This document shows, in pieces, positions 15,981 to 24,432 of a stretch of 64,000 bases of DNA; positions within the stretch are counted from its first letter, which is position 1, and each line of letters begins with the position of its first letter. The stretch is from Actinacidiphila rubida. Lineage in GTDB: Bacteria > Actinomycetota > Actinomycetes > Streptomycetales > Streptomycetaceae. The position numbers and the translations under genes were made by a program. The notes beneath the pieces are model-generated. The model worked only from the letters and a program-made list of their open reading frames with translations. It was not told where the DNA came from and did no database searches. The stretch covers positions 62,001 through 126,000 of the forward strand of contig NZ_FODD01000015.1 of the NCBI RefSeq assembly GCF_900110255.1, in the 5' to 3' direction.

Positions 15981-16829
15981 ATGACCGAGTCCCCATCGTC
16001 AGCCGTCCAGGCTGCCCGCCGACAGCTCGCCGCCCGCCTGCGTGAGATCCGCACGGACGCCGAGCTGTCGGCGACGCAGCTCGCCAGTCGGCTGGGGTGG
16101 TACCCGTCGAAGGTCAGCCGGATCGAGCACGCGACCACCCCGCCATCGTCCTCGGACATCCGGGCCTGGTGCGAGGCATGCGGGGTCCGGCGCGAGGCTG
16201 ACAACCTCGTCGCATCCGCCCAGGCCGCGGACTCGCTGTACGTCGAGTGGCGGCGCGTCCAGCGAAGCGGACTTCTGCAGCTCCAGCAGAAGCGCGGCGA
16301 GCTGTACCAGCGCACGCGCAACTTCCGGGTCTACTGCTCGAACGTGATCCCCGGGCTGCTCCAGACGCCGTCGTACGCCACGGCGCTGCTGCGTCAGATC
16401 TCCCGCTTCCACAAGACGCCCGACGATGTGGACGACGCGGTGGCTGCCCGGATGGAACGGTCGCGGGTGCTCTTCGTCGGCAATCACCGGTTCGCGATCC
16501 TGGTGGAGGAGTCGGTGCTGCGATACCGCGTTGGTGATGCGGAGGCGATGGCCGGCCAGCTCGGCTACTTGCTCACCCTGATGTCGCTGCCATCGGTCAG
16601 CCTGGGCGTGATCCCGTTCGCCGCTGAACGGCAGATCTGGCCGCTAGAGACCTTCAACGTGTTCGACGACGCGAGAGTCCACGTCGAGCTGCTGACCGCC
16701 GCGGTCAAGGTGATGGCTCCCACCGAGGTCGAACAGTACGTCACCGCCCACCGGGAGCTGAGCGCTCAAGCCGTCTTCGGCGCCGAGGCGCGAGACCTGA
16801 TCACGGCTGCGGTTCACTCTCTCGCGTAA
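15981..16829 (+). CDS. XRE-family regulator with DUF5753 domain
   Basis: A 282-residue transcriptional regulator. An N-terminal helix-turn-helix (SATQLASRLGWYPSKVSRIEH, about residues 33-53) precedes a DUF5753 sensor-like domain (FRVYCSNVIPGLLQTPSYA; VSLGVIPFAAE). Such proteins are abundant in streptomycetes and act with small DUF partners. The repeated TAGAA-N5-TAGAA boxes at 15191 and 16836 flank the genes it would be expected to control, which is an inference. Confidence 0.88.
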   Translation: MTESPSSAVQAARRQLAARLREIRTDAELSATQLASRLGWYPSKVSRIEHATTPPSSSDIRAWCEACGVRREADNLVASAQAADSLYVEWRRVQRSGLLQLQQKRGELYQRTRNFRVYCSNVIPGLLQTPSYATALLRQISRFHKTPDDVDDAVAARMERSRVLFVGNHRFAILVEESVLRYRVGDAEAMAGQLGYLLTLMSLPSVSLGVIPFAAERQIWPLETFNVFDDARVHVELLTAAVKVMAPTEVEQYVTAHRELSAQAVFGAEARDLITAAVHSLA

Positions 16830-16835
16830 GTCGCA

Positions 16836-16885
16836 TAGAAAACTGTAGAAGGGAATTGATGGTGTTTCAGCCCGCTGCCTACCGT
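16836..16885 (+). promoter_or_regulatory. Promoter with upstream TAGAA-N5-TAGAA box
   Basis: The box TAGAAAACTGTAGAA (16836-16850) is followed by TTGATG (16856-16861) and, 18 bases later, TACCGT (16880-16885), a plausible -35/-10 pair for the gene at 16924. Confidence 0.5.
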
Positions 16886-16923
16886 CGAATCAGACGGACC
16901 AGGCGCGGACGCGAGGGGCACCC

Positions 16924-17154
16924 ATGGCCAACGACGAGACCTTGACGGTCGGGAACACGGCCTACGACGAGCGGATCAGCCGCATGGGCGAGATCATCGA
17001 CATGCTCGGTGAACTCGTCCAGCTACGGCCCATCGAGACCGGTCGCATCTGGGTCGCGCAACGCTCGGACCTTCGGCCGGCCACTGCGGCGGAGTCGCTC
17101 AGCGCTCGGGCGGCGACGGCGAACACCTCGCACCGGATCCGGGAGGCGATGTGA
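16924..17154 (+). CDS. Small hypothetical protein
   Basis: A 76-residue soluble protein downstream of the XRE-DUF5753 gene and its own predicted promoter. Its end overlaps the next gene by 4 bases (GTGA), which indicates coupling. A short helix (RISRMGEIIDMLGELVQL) is the main visible element. Function unknown. Confidence 0.6.
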   Translation: MANDETLTVGNTAYDERISRMGEIIDMLGELVQLRPIETGRIWVAQRSDLRPATAAESLSARAATANTSHRIREAM

Positions 17155-17423
17155 GCCGCACCGTGCTGCGCTATGTGGACTGGCGGATCGTGCCCGACGA
17201 CGACGAGTCCACTCCGCCGATCACGTTCCAGATGGAGTGTGTTGCCTGCGCCATCCTGTACGGCGCGTACGACGCCAAGGCGCTGTCGCCTGCCTCCGAG
17301 GACTTCGCCGACGTGCAGGACTGGGCCCTGCGCCACTCTGGCCGCAACCCGGAGCACACGGCCTTCCGTGAGCAGGTCCACCGCTACTGGAAGACCTACA
17401 CGGTGGGCGGCTCTTCCTGCTGA
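17151..17423 (+). CDS. DUF7848-like small protein
   Basis: A 90-residue protein from GTG 17151. The pattern of RYVDWRIVPDD, MECVACAILYGAY and QDWALRHSGRNPEHTAFRE resembles DUF7848 proteins that accompany XRE/DUF397-type loci in streptomycetes. The two Cys in MECVAC could be half of a metal site. It runs 28 bases into the convergent gene at 17396. Confidence 0.65.
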   Translation: MSRTVLRYVDWRIVPDDDESTPPITFQMECVACAILYGAYDAKALSPASEDFADVQDWALRHSGRNPEHTAFREQVHRYWKTYTVGGSSC

Positions 17424-18070
17424 GGCGGGAGTTCCGGGGCGACCCGGTTCCACCTGTCATGCATCAGCTTCTCGATGCCCTTGAGTGCCGCAGCCTGCGC
17501 GCTCTGCGTCTTGGCCGCCTCCTCGATGGCATCCACCACCTTGCCCAGCCGGGCCTCAACGGATTCGCTGGCGAAGACGCTCTCGGCCAGAACGGCCAGG
17601 TCGATCACATACCGGGCCTGCTCGACCGGTCCGAACGGGCCGGTGCAATTGACTGTCGCCGTGTACGCAGTCGGTAGCCCGGCATTGAAGAAGGTATGCG
17701 AGACGTCGACCATGTACATCAGGCAGCGCTTCGGAGGCAGCGACGGAATGGTCCGGCCCACGACTCGGGCCAGCGTCTCCTCCCGCTCGGGATTGGTCGA
17801 GCGAAGTGGAGGGTCGAACGTGATACCAACATCGCGAGCCACCGTGGGGCCGATGTTCTCGACAGTGAGAACCAGGAGAGGTGACGTGGGGTGCCGCGGC
17901 CGGATGTCCACCACGACCTGCGGCTCATTCTGTTCCCGCTGCGCCTTGTCGGCCTGAGCGATGGCGGTGACGGAACTCCGGGCCTGAACGTGCCCGTACA
18001 CCAGTGCCCACGAAGCGGCTGCTGTGCTTGCCCCCGAGAGACCAAGGGCGATGACCGTTGCGGCGTCCAT
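17396..18070 (-). CDS. N-terminally anchored hypothetical protein
   Basis: A 224-residue protein with one N-terminal hydrophobic segment (VIALGLSGASTAAASWALVYG), a predicted β-rich middle (QVVVDIRPRHP, LLVLTVENIGPTVARDVGITF, reminiscent of an Ig-like fold) and a helical C-terminus. It would face the cytoplasm or outside from a single anchor. Function unknown. Confidence 0.55.
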   Translation of the reverse strand: MDAATVIALGLSGASTAAASWALVYGHVQARSSVTAIAQADKAQREQNEPQVVVDIRPRHPTSPLLVLTVENIGPTVARDVGITFDPPLRSTNPEREETLARVVGRTIPSLPPKRCLMYMVDVSHTFFNAGLPTAYTATVNCTGPFGPVEQARYVIDLAVLAESVFASESVEARLGKVVDAIEEAAKTQSAQAAALKGIEKLMHDRWNRVAPELPPQQEEPPTV

Positions 18071-18188
18071 TCCGTCAGGCTAGGTCGAGGGTCTGACACT
18101 GGCCTCGGGTAACCGTGACGTCATGCTCGTCGCATAGGCCGACCGCGTCAGATCGTCCAGCACATGCAGCGGTGACGCGACCGCCTCA

Positions 18189-19625
18189 TCACTCCTCCGC
18201 GTCGGCGTCCCCCTCCGTCCAACGCAGCGTGAGAGGCGGCAGATCCAGGGGCTCGGTGAGTCGCGTGATCTGTGCGTATTCACTCCGCCGGAGGAAAGTC
18301 AACATCGGGAGCGCGCTGGCCATGAACTCTGAAAGGTGGAAGGTGGCCGTCGTGCGCCCAGATGCGGCCCGCTTGATCAGGTCACACCAAATATGCCGAC
18401 TGCCGCCGCCTACAGCTATGGCTACCGATTTGACCGAAGATCGTCGCCCGAGTGCGCCTCGCAGGTCGCCCAGGATCTCTTCACGTCCGAGGGACGAGTA
18501 TTGCGGTGCCGTGTACTCGATCTGACCGCCCGCGGCGGACTCGATGACCAGCTCGCTGATCCTTACCCCGGCGGCATCGGCTCTGTCGAGCAGTTCAGCC
18601 AGGTCCACTTCCTCGATCTCTTCGTGCTCCAGGGAGGGCAACGAGGAGATTGGCCCTGTTGAGAAGAACGTTTGGTACCGGTCCGTGGTGAAACCCAACA
18701 GCCCAGCCTGTGTGAACCAGCGTGGCTCGGACCCGTACTCATGTGTCAGGGCCGTATCAGACACCAAACAGCTCTTCGCCCTGAACCAGTCGAGGTTCAG
18801 GTTCAGGAGTCTCTGCAAGTTCTCCGAGCTGGCGGGGACGTTAAGCTCACACAGCCGGCCAAGCGTGACGCCACGGCCGATGCGGCTCCAGAACTCGTTA
18901 TCGTCGGTACGGGCAATTTCGAGTAGTAGTTGGAGGCCAGCGGCGTCCAGGTCGGCCCTGACGTCTGTCGCACCGGGGAAGCTTGCTGGGGAAGCGCCCG
19001 AGCCCAGCCATACGGCGTGCAACAATCGAGTGAGTTGGTCGGCGTGAGATGGGTCCAGCAGTGACTCCGCTGCCTGCACGGCATCCCGCGTCTTGTCGAC
19101 CTCCGCACGCTGAGCTCCGGCGAAACCCAGTTCTACGGTGTAACTAGTCGACCGGGCCCGTTCCTGATCCACTACGCCCTTGCCGCCTTGCAGCACGGCA
19201 CGGGACAACAAGCCCACGACTGGGCGGTCACGTCGATCTGCGGACAGGGTCGTGAGGCTGTCCGGGTCGGCGACAAGTGTCCTCGCGTTCGCTGACTCCC
19301 GCTCCAGCTCGAAAGCGTGAGTTCGATCTCGCAGCGGAGCCAGTGGCATCAAGATGGGCTGTCGCTCCGAGATGACCTCAACGTCCTCCCTGAGGTACTG
19401 CGGATTCGTGTTGGTTCTAAGGAAGACCTGCCGTTCCTCCTCGCTCCCATCCCATCGGAGCACCAGGTCCGGCGCGTAGGTGTGGTTAAAGTATTCGGTC
19501 GACTCGATGCGTACCGCCTCATCGGACGATCGAAAGTTGGCGATCACCGCCCTCTTGATCGACTCCACATTGCGCGCCGGGTTGTCTCCCATGAGATTGG
19601 AGATGGCGACAGAGTATTCACTCAT
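18189..19625 (-). CDS. Hypothetical partner of the nuclease-like protein
   Basis: A 478-residue soluble protein with no family I recognise. The N-terminus (YSVAISNLMGDNPARNVESIKRAVIANF) looks αβ. The middle is helical with many acidic residues. A region near residues 355-440 (VRISELVIESAAGG, SVKSVAIAVGGGSRHIW) looks like an αβ domain. Its ATG overlaps the stop of the upstream nuclease-like gene (TGATG), so the two are almost certainly one operon and perhaps one complex. Confidence 0.55.
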   Translation of the reverse strand: MSEYSVAISNLMGDNPARNVESIKRAVIANFRSSDEAVRIESTEYFNHTYAPDLVLRWDGSEEERQVFLRTNTNPQYLREDVEVISERQPILMPLAPLRDRTHAFELERESANARTLVADPDSLTTLSADRRDRPVVGLLSRAVLQGGKGVVDQERARSTSYTVELGFAGAQRAEVDKTRDAVQAAESLLDPSHADQLTRLLHAVWLGSGASPASFPGATDVRADLDAAGLQLLLEIARTDDNEFWSRIGRGVTLGRLCELNVPASSENLQRLLNLNLDWFRAKSCLVSDTALTHEYGSEPRWFTQAGLLGFTTDRYQTFFSTGPISSLPSLEHEEIEEVDLAELLDRADAAGVRISELVIESAAGGQIEYTAPQYSSLGREEILGDLRGALGRRSSVKSVAIAVGGGSRHIWCDLIKRAASGRTTATFHLSEFMASALPMLTFLRRSEYAQITRLTEPLDLPPLTLRWTEGDADAEE

Positions 19626-20218
19626 CAGAACTCTCCCCTCTCGATCTGGTGCGCAACGATGAGTGCGCGATGCTGCGGCGTGATCACAAGCTTCTCTTGC
19701 TTCTTGTCGAGAACGATGAGCCAGAGGCGTTCGGAGACGTCCGTGACAAGCTGCTGGTCGATCAGTTGTTTAGCTTGGTCTTCGTCTTCGGTATCAAAGA
19801 CCCTTTTCAAGTTGCGAGGATTGAGAAGGCCCTTAGTTACCGCGTCGGACGTGCGAAGCTCTTTCCAAGTGTTTTGACGGAATGGGTGCCAGGTGATCCA
19901 CATGAAGTGGTCGGCGAGCCGCCCGTGGTCCCGGCGAGTCAGGTAACATTTAGCTACCCAGTCGTCGTAGTGCATCCCCTGGTCGCTCGCCGAGTCATAG
20001 TTCTTACACTCGGCCACGAAGAAGTGTCCCTCGAATTCTCCGCCGCTGAGGATCCCGCCGACGTCGAATGAATACGGCTGCTGTTCGCCATGGGGCCAGT
20101 TGAACTCCAGGCGCGAGGCCATCACCGAGTCTTCGTTGGTCCAGGAGCTGCGAACCCGAGTGGTAGCGTCAAGCCACTGCTTTGCCCGTCTTGCACCTTC
20201 CGCCCCCTTGATGTGCAT
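19625..20218 (-). CDS. PD-(D/E)XK nuclease-like protein
   Basis: A 197-residue protein. The core SFDVGGIL ... FFVAECKNY gives the D...ExK signature of a restriction-endonuclease-like fold, preceded by a helix (GARRAKQWLDAT). A C-terminal region WLIVLDKKQEKLVITPQHR looks β-rich. ATG 20218 is preferred to 20233 because AGGGGA lies at proper spacing. It is the first gene of a two-gene minus-strand operon. Confidence 0.62.
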   Translation of the reverse strand: MHIKGAEGARRAKQWLDATTRVRSSWTNEDSVMASRLEFNWPHGEQQPYSFDVGGILSGGEFEGHFFVAECKNYDSASDQGMHYDDWVAKCYLTRRDHGRLADHFMWITWHPFRQNTWKELRTSDAVTKGLLNPRNLKRVFDTEDEDQAKQLIDQQLVTDVSERLWLIVLDKKQEKLVITPQHRALIVAHQIERGEF

Positions 20219-20461
20219 CGCTTCCCCTGGCATGCCGCGATGGTAACGGCGGAAGCCGACTTTCGTAGCTGGTTAGTTGCCACTGGTTACGAGAAGGCAC
20301 ACGTTGGCCTGAAGTACGCCGTCGCGGTTGACTCGGACGGTCACCTGACACGGGCGTGGACGCACCTATGCCGGGTGTACGTCGGAGCTCCCCCTGGCCG
20401 GCTAACGGCGCGCTGTCGTACCCCGCCTCTACGCTCCTCTCAACGACGAGCCGGGGGGGCC

Positions 20462-21466
20462 ATGGCACCGCGAGAGCGCACCTGCGAAGAACCAACTTGC
20501 GAGCGCACATACACTGCGACGAACCGCTTCTGCACACGCCACCGGGCGAAGTGGGTGAACTGCTCGGAGGCGGACTGCGGGGCTGAGTTCTGGTCGGCCG
20601 GCAGCCGCTTCTGCTCCAAGCACCGGTACCCCGAACGTGAGTGTGCAGCGGATCAATGTCATCACCGCTTCAGGGCGTCCAACCGCTTCTGCTCCAGGTG
20701 CAGGGAAACCTGGCGCGAGTGCACCACCGAAGGCTGCGGGAACGTCTACCACGGCAACGCCTTGAACTGTCGCCCGTGCATGTCTGTTGAGCGTGAGTGC
20801 GTGGAGCGGGGCTGTACCACGCGCTATCGCGGAACCCAGTCGCGCTGCTGGGACCACCGTGCTGTCGAGAGGCGGTGCCAGCGGAACGGCTGCGAGAGCG
20901 TCTACAGAGGTACCACGCTCCTTTGCGTGGCCTGCCGGACGGTCGAAAGGGAATGCGCCGCGAAGGACTGCAGCGCCATCTACTGGGGTGACCGAAGCCT
21001 CTGCAACGACTGTCGCAAGTCCGACCGCCAGTGCCCCGACTGTGGAGGTACTTTTTGGGGACGGACGACCAGATGCGGTCCTTGTTGGTGGCGGCAAATT
21101 CCAGCCGACGTACGGTCCGCCATCGCCAGAGCCAATGGAAACGCCTACCGGGCTCGCAAACTGGCTGCACAGGTGGCTGGACCGGTCTCGGCTGCAGAGT
21201 ACGAGAGAATCAGGAGCGAGGGCCCCTGCGTCTACTGCGGCGAGCCAGCCACGGAGGTGGACCACGTCCGCTCACTGGCCAGTCACGGGGGATGGGAGCA
21301 TCCGTCTAACCTGGTCCCAGCCTGCCGATTCTGCAACGCAAGTAAGAGTGACCGGTTGTTGATCGATTGGGACCAAGCGAGGGTATTTCACGCGGTGCGC
21401 AGGTCCGAGAAGGTCGCTGCCGAATATAAGCGACAGCTCTCCGAGCTAGAGAGCTTGAGTGTATAA
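20462..21466 (+). CDS. HNH endonuclease with an eight-unit zinc-finger array
   Basis: A 334-residue protein. Residues 8-208 consist of eight modules of about 26 residues, each with C-x4-C-x10/11-C-x2-[C/H] (the eighth is C-x2-C-x10-C-x2-C), often with R-F/Y and ERE linkers. After a helical linker, residues 256-297 form an HNH domain: CVYCG, EVDHVRSLASHGG, NLVPACRFCN. The array suggests modular nucleic-acid or protein binding ahead of a nuclease. ATG 20462 with a G-rich ribosome site is chosen; the open frame upstream to 20090 lies over the divergent gene and has no Cys modules. Confidence 0.8.
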   Translation: MAPRERTCEEPTCERTYTATNRFCTRHRAKWVNCSEADCGAEFWSAGSRFCSKHRYPERECAADQCHHRFRASNRFCSRCRETWRECTTEGCGNVYHGNALNCRPCMSVERECVERGCTTRYRGTQSRCWDHRAVERRCQRNGCESVYRGTTLLCVACRTVERECAAKDCSAIYWGDRSLCNDCRKSDRQCPDCGGTFWGRTTRCGPCWWRQIPADVRSAIARANGNAYRARKLAAQVAGPVSAAEYERIRSEGPCVYCGEPATEVDHVRSLASHGGWEHPSNLVPACRFCNASKSDRLLIDWDQARVFHAVRRSEKVAAEYKRQLSELESLSV

Positions 21467-21567
21467 CTCGCGCTCGATTGGCGAGGATCGCAGCGGCCAG
21501 GGTCGCCGTCCCGCCGACCTGAGAACGCACCGTCGGACCCGAAGTGCGCGCCGCATCCTCGCTGTGG

Positions 21568-22236
21568 CTAAGACAGCCCCAAGCTTGCGAGTGCGGTCGT
21601 CCAGTCGATTGCGATCGCGGACTGGGCCCGGGCGAGGGTGACGGTGTGCGCGCACACCGCAGTGTGCAGGCGGTTCTCGATCTTGTCCTTGTCGTTGTTC
21701 GGCCCCGAGCCGGCCTTGTGTCCAGGTGAGGGAGGTTCCACCCATAGGTTCCGCGGATCGTTCGGGTCGCCACCCAGTTCGAGGCTGATCTGGTGGTCGT
21801 ACTCGGCGTCGCCCATCCGGCCGGTGTAGCCGTAGGAGGCCGCGTTGGCGGTCTTCTCCTTGCCCGTCACGTAGGACGACGGCCGGATGGTGGCCGTGTA
21901 TCCGGTCTTGCAGATAGTGGTGGTGATGGACGCTTGTGTCACGGCTGGTGAGATCGCGCCTGGCGTGCACTTGAGGTCAGGCAGCGGCTGTCCGTTCTCG
22001 TAGCGGTAGTGACAGGAGCCTGCGGCGGGCTGCGCCTGCACGGTGTAGTGCGCCTGCGGGCCGGGACCCACCTCCAGGTGACCGCCCGCCGTCGAGGTTG
22101 TTGCCGGGCTGGTGGTTGCTTCAGCCGGCGCTCCGTGGGCGGTGCCGTCGGGACTCGATGACGTCGTTGTGGCGCGGCATCCAGCCAGCGCGAGGATCGC
22201 GGTCAAAGCAACAGCAGCGGTGGCACGTGCGGCCAT
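21568..22236 (-). CDS. Lipoprotein with an HNH-like C-terminal motif
   Basis: A 222-residue protein. It has a signal peptide ending in a lipobox (ALAGC, Cys20), a Ser/Thr/Ala-rich linker, then a domain found in actinobacterial secreted proteins: CTPGAISPAVTQASI, ICKTGYTATIRP, and the HNH-like YDHQISLELGGDPNDPRNLW. A surface nuclease acting outside the cell is possible, but catalytic activity is only inferred from the DH...N spacing. Confidence 0.65.
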   Translation of the reverse strand: MAARATAAVALTAILALAGCRATTTSSSPDGTAHGAPAEATTSPATTSTAGGHLEVGPGPQAHYTVQAQPAAGSCHYRYENGQPLPDLKCTPGAISPAVTQASITTTICKTGYTATIRPSSYVTGKEKTANAASYGYTGRMGDAEYDHQISLELGGDPNDPRNLWVEPPSPGHKAGSGPNNDKDKIENRLHTAVCAHTVTLARAQSAIAIDWTTALASLGLS

Positions 22237-22413
22237 CGGGTCCCCCCGGCGCGTGAGTTGGGCTGCGCCGAGGCTACCCACTGTCTCCACTCACCACGCC
22301 GGACGAGCCTCGGCGTCGTCGGCCGCTGCGGGCGTCCACAAAACCGGTACGCGGAGCGGGACTCCCTGGCACGCTATGCGACGAGATCACCCAGTAGGAC
22401 GGAGCCGCCTGCC

Positions 22414-23673
22414 TTGATCATCCTGGACACCAACATCCTGCACAGCTTCGCGCTGGACAGCGTCAGCACCGACCTTCTGCAGACGTTCAGTAGGGCACGA
22501 GTGGACACCGTTGCCGTGCCGTGGGTCGTGCTGGAGGAGCTGGTGTCACATCGCGCGGTGCCGTACCGGGAGAAGCATCAGGCGGCCGTGGATGCGCTTG
22601 AACGCCTGCGGAGGGCGACACCGGACGGACATACGACACGTATACCCCCGCTCGACATCGAGCCGTTCCTGAGGCACTGGCGACGGAGGTATCAGGAGGT
22701 CGTCGACGTGCTGCCGACCAGTGACACGGCCCTGCGTGAAGCGCTGTTCCGAGAGGCCAACCAGCTGCCCCCGTGTAAGGCGGTGACCGTGACGGCAGGC
22801 GGCGACGCCGTGAAGACCGGCGGGAGGGACGCGGCGATCTGGCTCACGGCGGTCGAGTATGCGCGAGAGCACCCACGAGAGAAGGTCTACTTCGTAAGTA
22901 AGAACTGGAAGGACTTCGGCAGAGGCGACGCCTACCCCTCGCCAATGAGTCAGGACTTGCGCGGCCTTGAAGATAGGTTCGTGCATCTGACGAGCCTGGA
23001 AGAGCTTGTCGACCACTTCACCACAAAAGCCGAAGTAGATGAGGACGATGTCCGCACGGTTCTGTCGACCCCCGGGGGCGAACGGGCCGTGTCTCTTCGC
23101 GCATGGAAGGTGATGGGTCCCGGCCGAAAGCGCCGACCCGGGTTTAGGTTGCAAGCCCTCACTACCCCGATCGACGAGCTTGACGCTGAACCGGACCCGT
23201 CGGTCACGCCGACGGTCGATGAGTCTTGGGGCTGGTTGTTCCAGCCGACCGCGACTCTGGACTCTGTCCGAGAGCAGAAGGCGTATCGCATCGGAGATCA
23301 TCAGTGGTGCATCGCAACTGTGCGTTGGTTCTTGTCGGGGGTGGCCTTCAATAGGCAAGGACTGCTGCGATGCGGTACTGCTTGGGAGACGCGCATCCTC
23401 TTCAGTCCCACACAGCGGGGTGGGTCCCCGACTGTGCTCAGGTACTCACCCCCGCAGGCGCCGACCTTTGCTGAGTGGGCGACTCTGCCGCCCACCTACC
23501 TGCCAGAGGACCTCGACTTGCACGTTGCCGAGCGAGCCAGAGAGACGGCAGCGGAGTCGAACCTCCGCAACCACCTACTCCACGCTGTCTGGTCCGAGCG
23601 GGCTCGCGAGCGGGAGTGGTCACCTGTGGAGCTCGAATGGCCTTCGCCTCGTAGTCCGGAGGACGAGGCGTAG
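22414..23673 (+). CDS. PIN-domain protein with a long C-terminal extension
   Basis: A 419-residue protein with a likely TTG start at 22414 and AGGACGGAG upstream. The first 180 residues are a PIN nuclease domain: IILDTNIL at the N-terminus, VLEELV, and GGRDAAIWLTAVEYA giving the third acidic residue, resembling the DUF4935-type PIN group. The C-terminal 220 residues are of unknown fold. PIN proteins of toxin-antitoxin pairs are usually about 130 residues and have an antitoxin beside them; neither applies here, so a stand-alone RNase is more likely. Confidence 0.7.
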   Translation: MIILDTNILHSFALDSVSTDLLQTFSRARVDTVAVPWVVLEELVSHRAVPYREKHQAAVDALERLRRATPDGHTTRIPPLDIEPFLRHWRRRYQEVVDVLPTSDTALREALFREANQLPPCKAVTVTAGGDAVKTGGRDAAIWLTAVEYAREHPREKVYFVSKNWKDFGRGDAYPSPMSQDLRGLEDRFVHLTSLEELVDHFTTKAEVDEDDVRTVLSTPGGERAVSLRAWKVMGPGRKRRPGFRLQALTTPIDELDAEPDPSVTPTVDESWGWLFQPTATLDSVREQKAYRIGDHQWCIATVRWFLSGVAFNRQGLLRCGTAWETRILFSPTQRGGSPTVLRYSPPQAPTFAEWATLPPTYLPEDLDLHVAERARETAAESNLRNHLLHAVWSERAREREWSPVELEWPSPRSPEDEA

Positions 23674-23751
23674 CTGTTGCCCTCATGCAACGTTCATCAG
23701 TCGAGTGGTAGGGGAAGTCCCCTGTCATAGATGGGCGTTACGGTGGGCGGC

Positions 23752-24165
23752 ATGAGTGGTACGCCGTCGCCCGCAGGGTTGGTCCGTGAGTTTCACCATG
23801 TTTTCGGGCTCGACGCCCGCAGCACGCCGACGGAGGTGTCGGCCGACGTCGGCGCACACCGCTGGGAGCTGCTCGCCGAGGAGGCTGCGGAGGTCGCCGA
23901 GGTCTCGGTGACTGGGCCGCTTGATCAGCTGGCACGCGAGCTGGCCGACGTCGTTTACGTCGCGTACGGCACGGCCCTGGTACACGGCATCGACCTGGAC
24001 ACGGTGATCGCCGAGATCCACCGCTCCAACATGACCAAGGTGGGGCCCGACGGCCAGGTCGCACGCCGCGACGACGGGAAGATCCTCAAAGGCGACCACT
24101 TCGAGGCGCCGGACGTTGCGGCGGTGCTCCGGCGCCAGGGCTGGACACCGCCCGACCCGGGCTGA
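23752..24165 (+). CDS. MazG-like nucleotide pyrophosphohydrolase
   Basis: A 137-residue protein from ATG 23752 (144 if ATG 23731 is used). The EAAEVAEV helix and ELADVVYVAYGTAL give the E-x-x-E...E-x-x-D metal site of the all-α NTP pyrophosphatase superfamily, close to phosphoribosyl-ATP pyrophosphohydrolase-like proteins. Such enzymes hydrolyse NTPs to NMP and pyrophosphate and are common on phages and plasmids. It stands alone between the PIN and endonuclease genes. Confidence 0.8.
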   Translation: MSGTPSPAGLVREFHHVFGLDARSTPTEVSADVGAHRWELLAEEAAEVAEVSVTGPLDQLARELADVVYVAYGTALVHGIDLDTVIAEIHRSNMTKVGPDGQVARRDDGKILKGDHFEAPDVAAVLRRQGWTPPDPG

Positions 24166-24432
24166 CCGCCGGCCAGAACGCTGACGCTCCGTAGGCCCGG
24201 CCGCGACCTCTCGCGGCAGGGCCGCGCCTGGGGTGCCCGGGCCGTACAAGAGCTTGCGGGCACCCCCTCCGCGCGTCGCGGCGGGCTGGCGGAGAGCCAG
24301 CTCGTGCCCACCTGTGGCCATAGGTCCACTGTGGGTTGAAGGGTCTGTGATGCCGCTCTCGCCCGATACACTCTGATGGGCTATCAGGGAGACGGCAGTG
24401 CGGCCGTCGGGGCGTCTGAAGGTAGGCGAGCC

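Noticed and set aside
20090-20461. N-terminal extension of the HNH-array protein
   Set aside because: It overlaps the divergent nuclease gene, lacks the Cys modules and has no ribosome site; ATG 20462 is well placed.
23731-23739. ATGGGCGTT similar to the attachment core
   Set aside because: Only 9 of 12 bases match, there is no partner copy nearby and it is inside the 5' region of the MazG-like gene; taken as chance.
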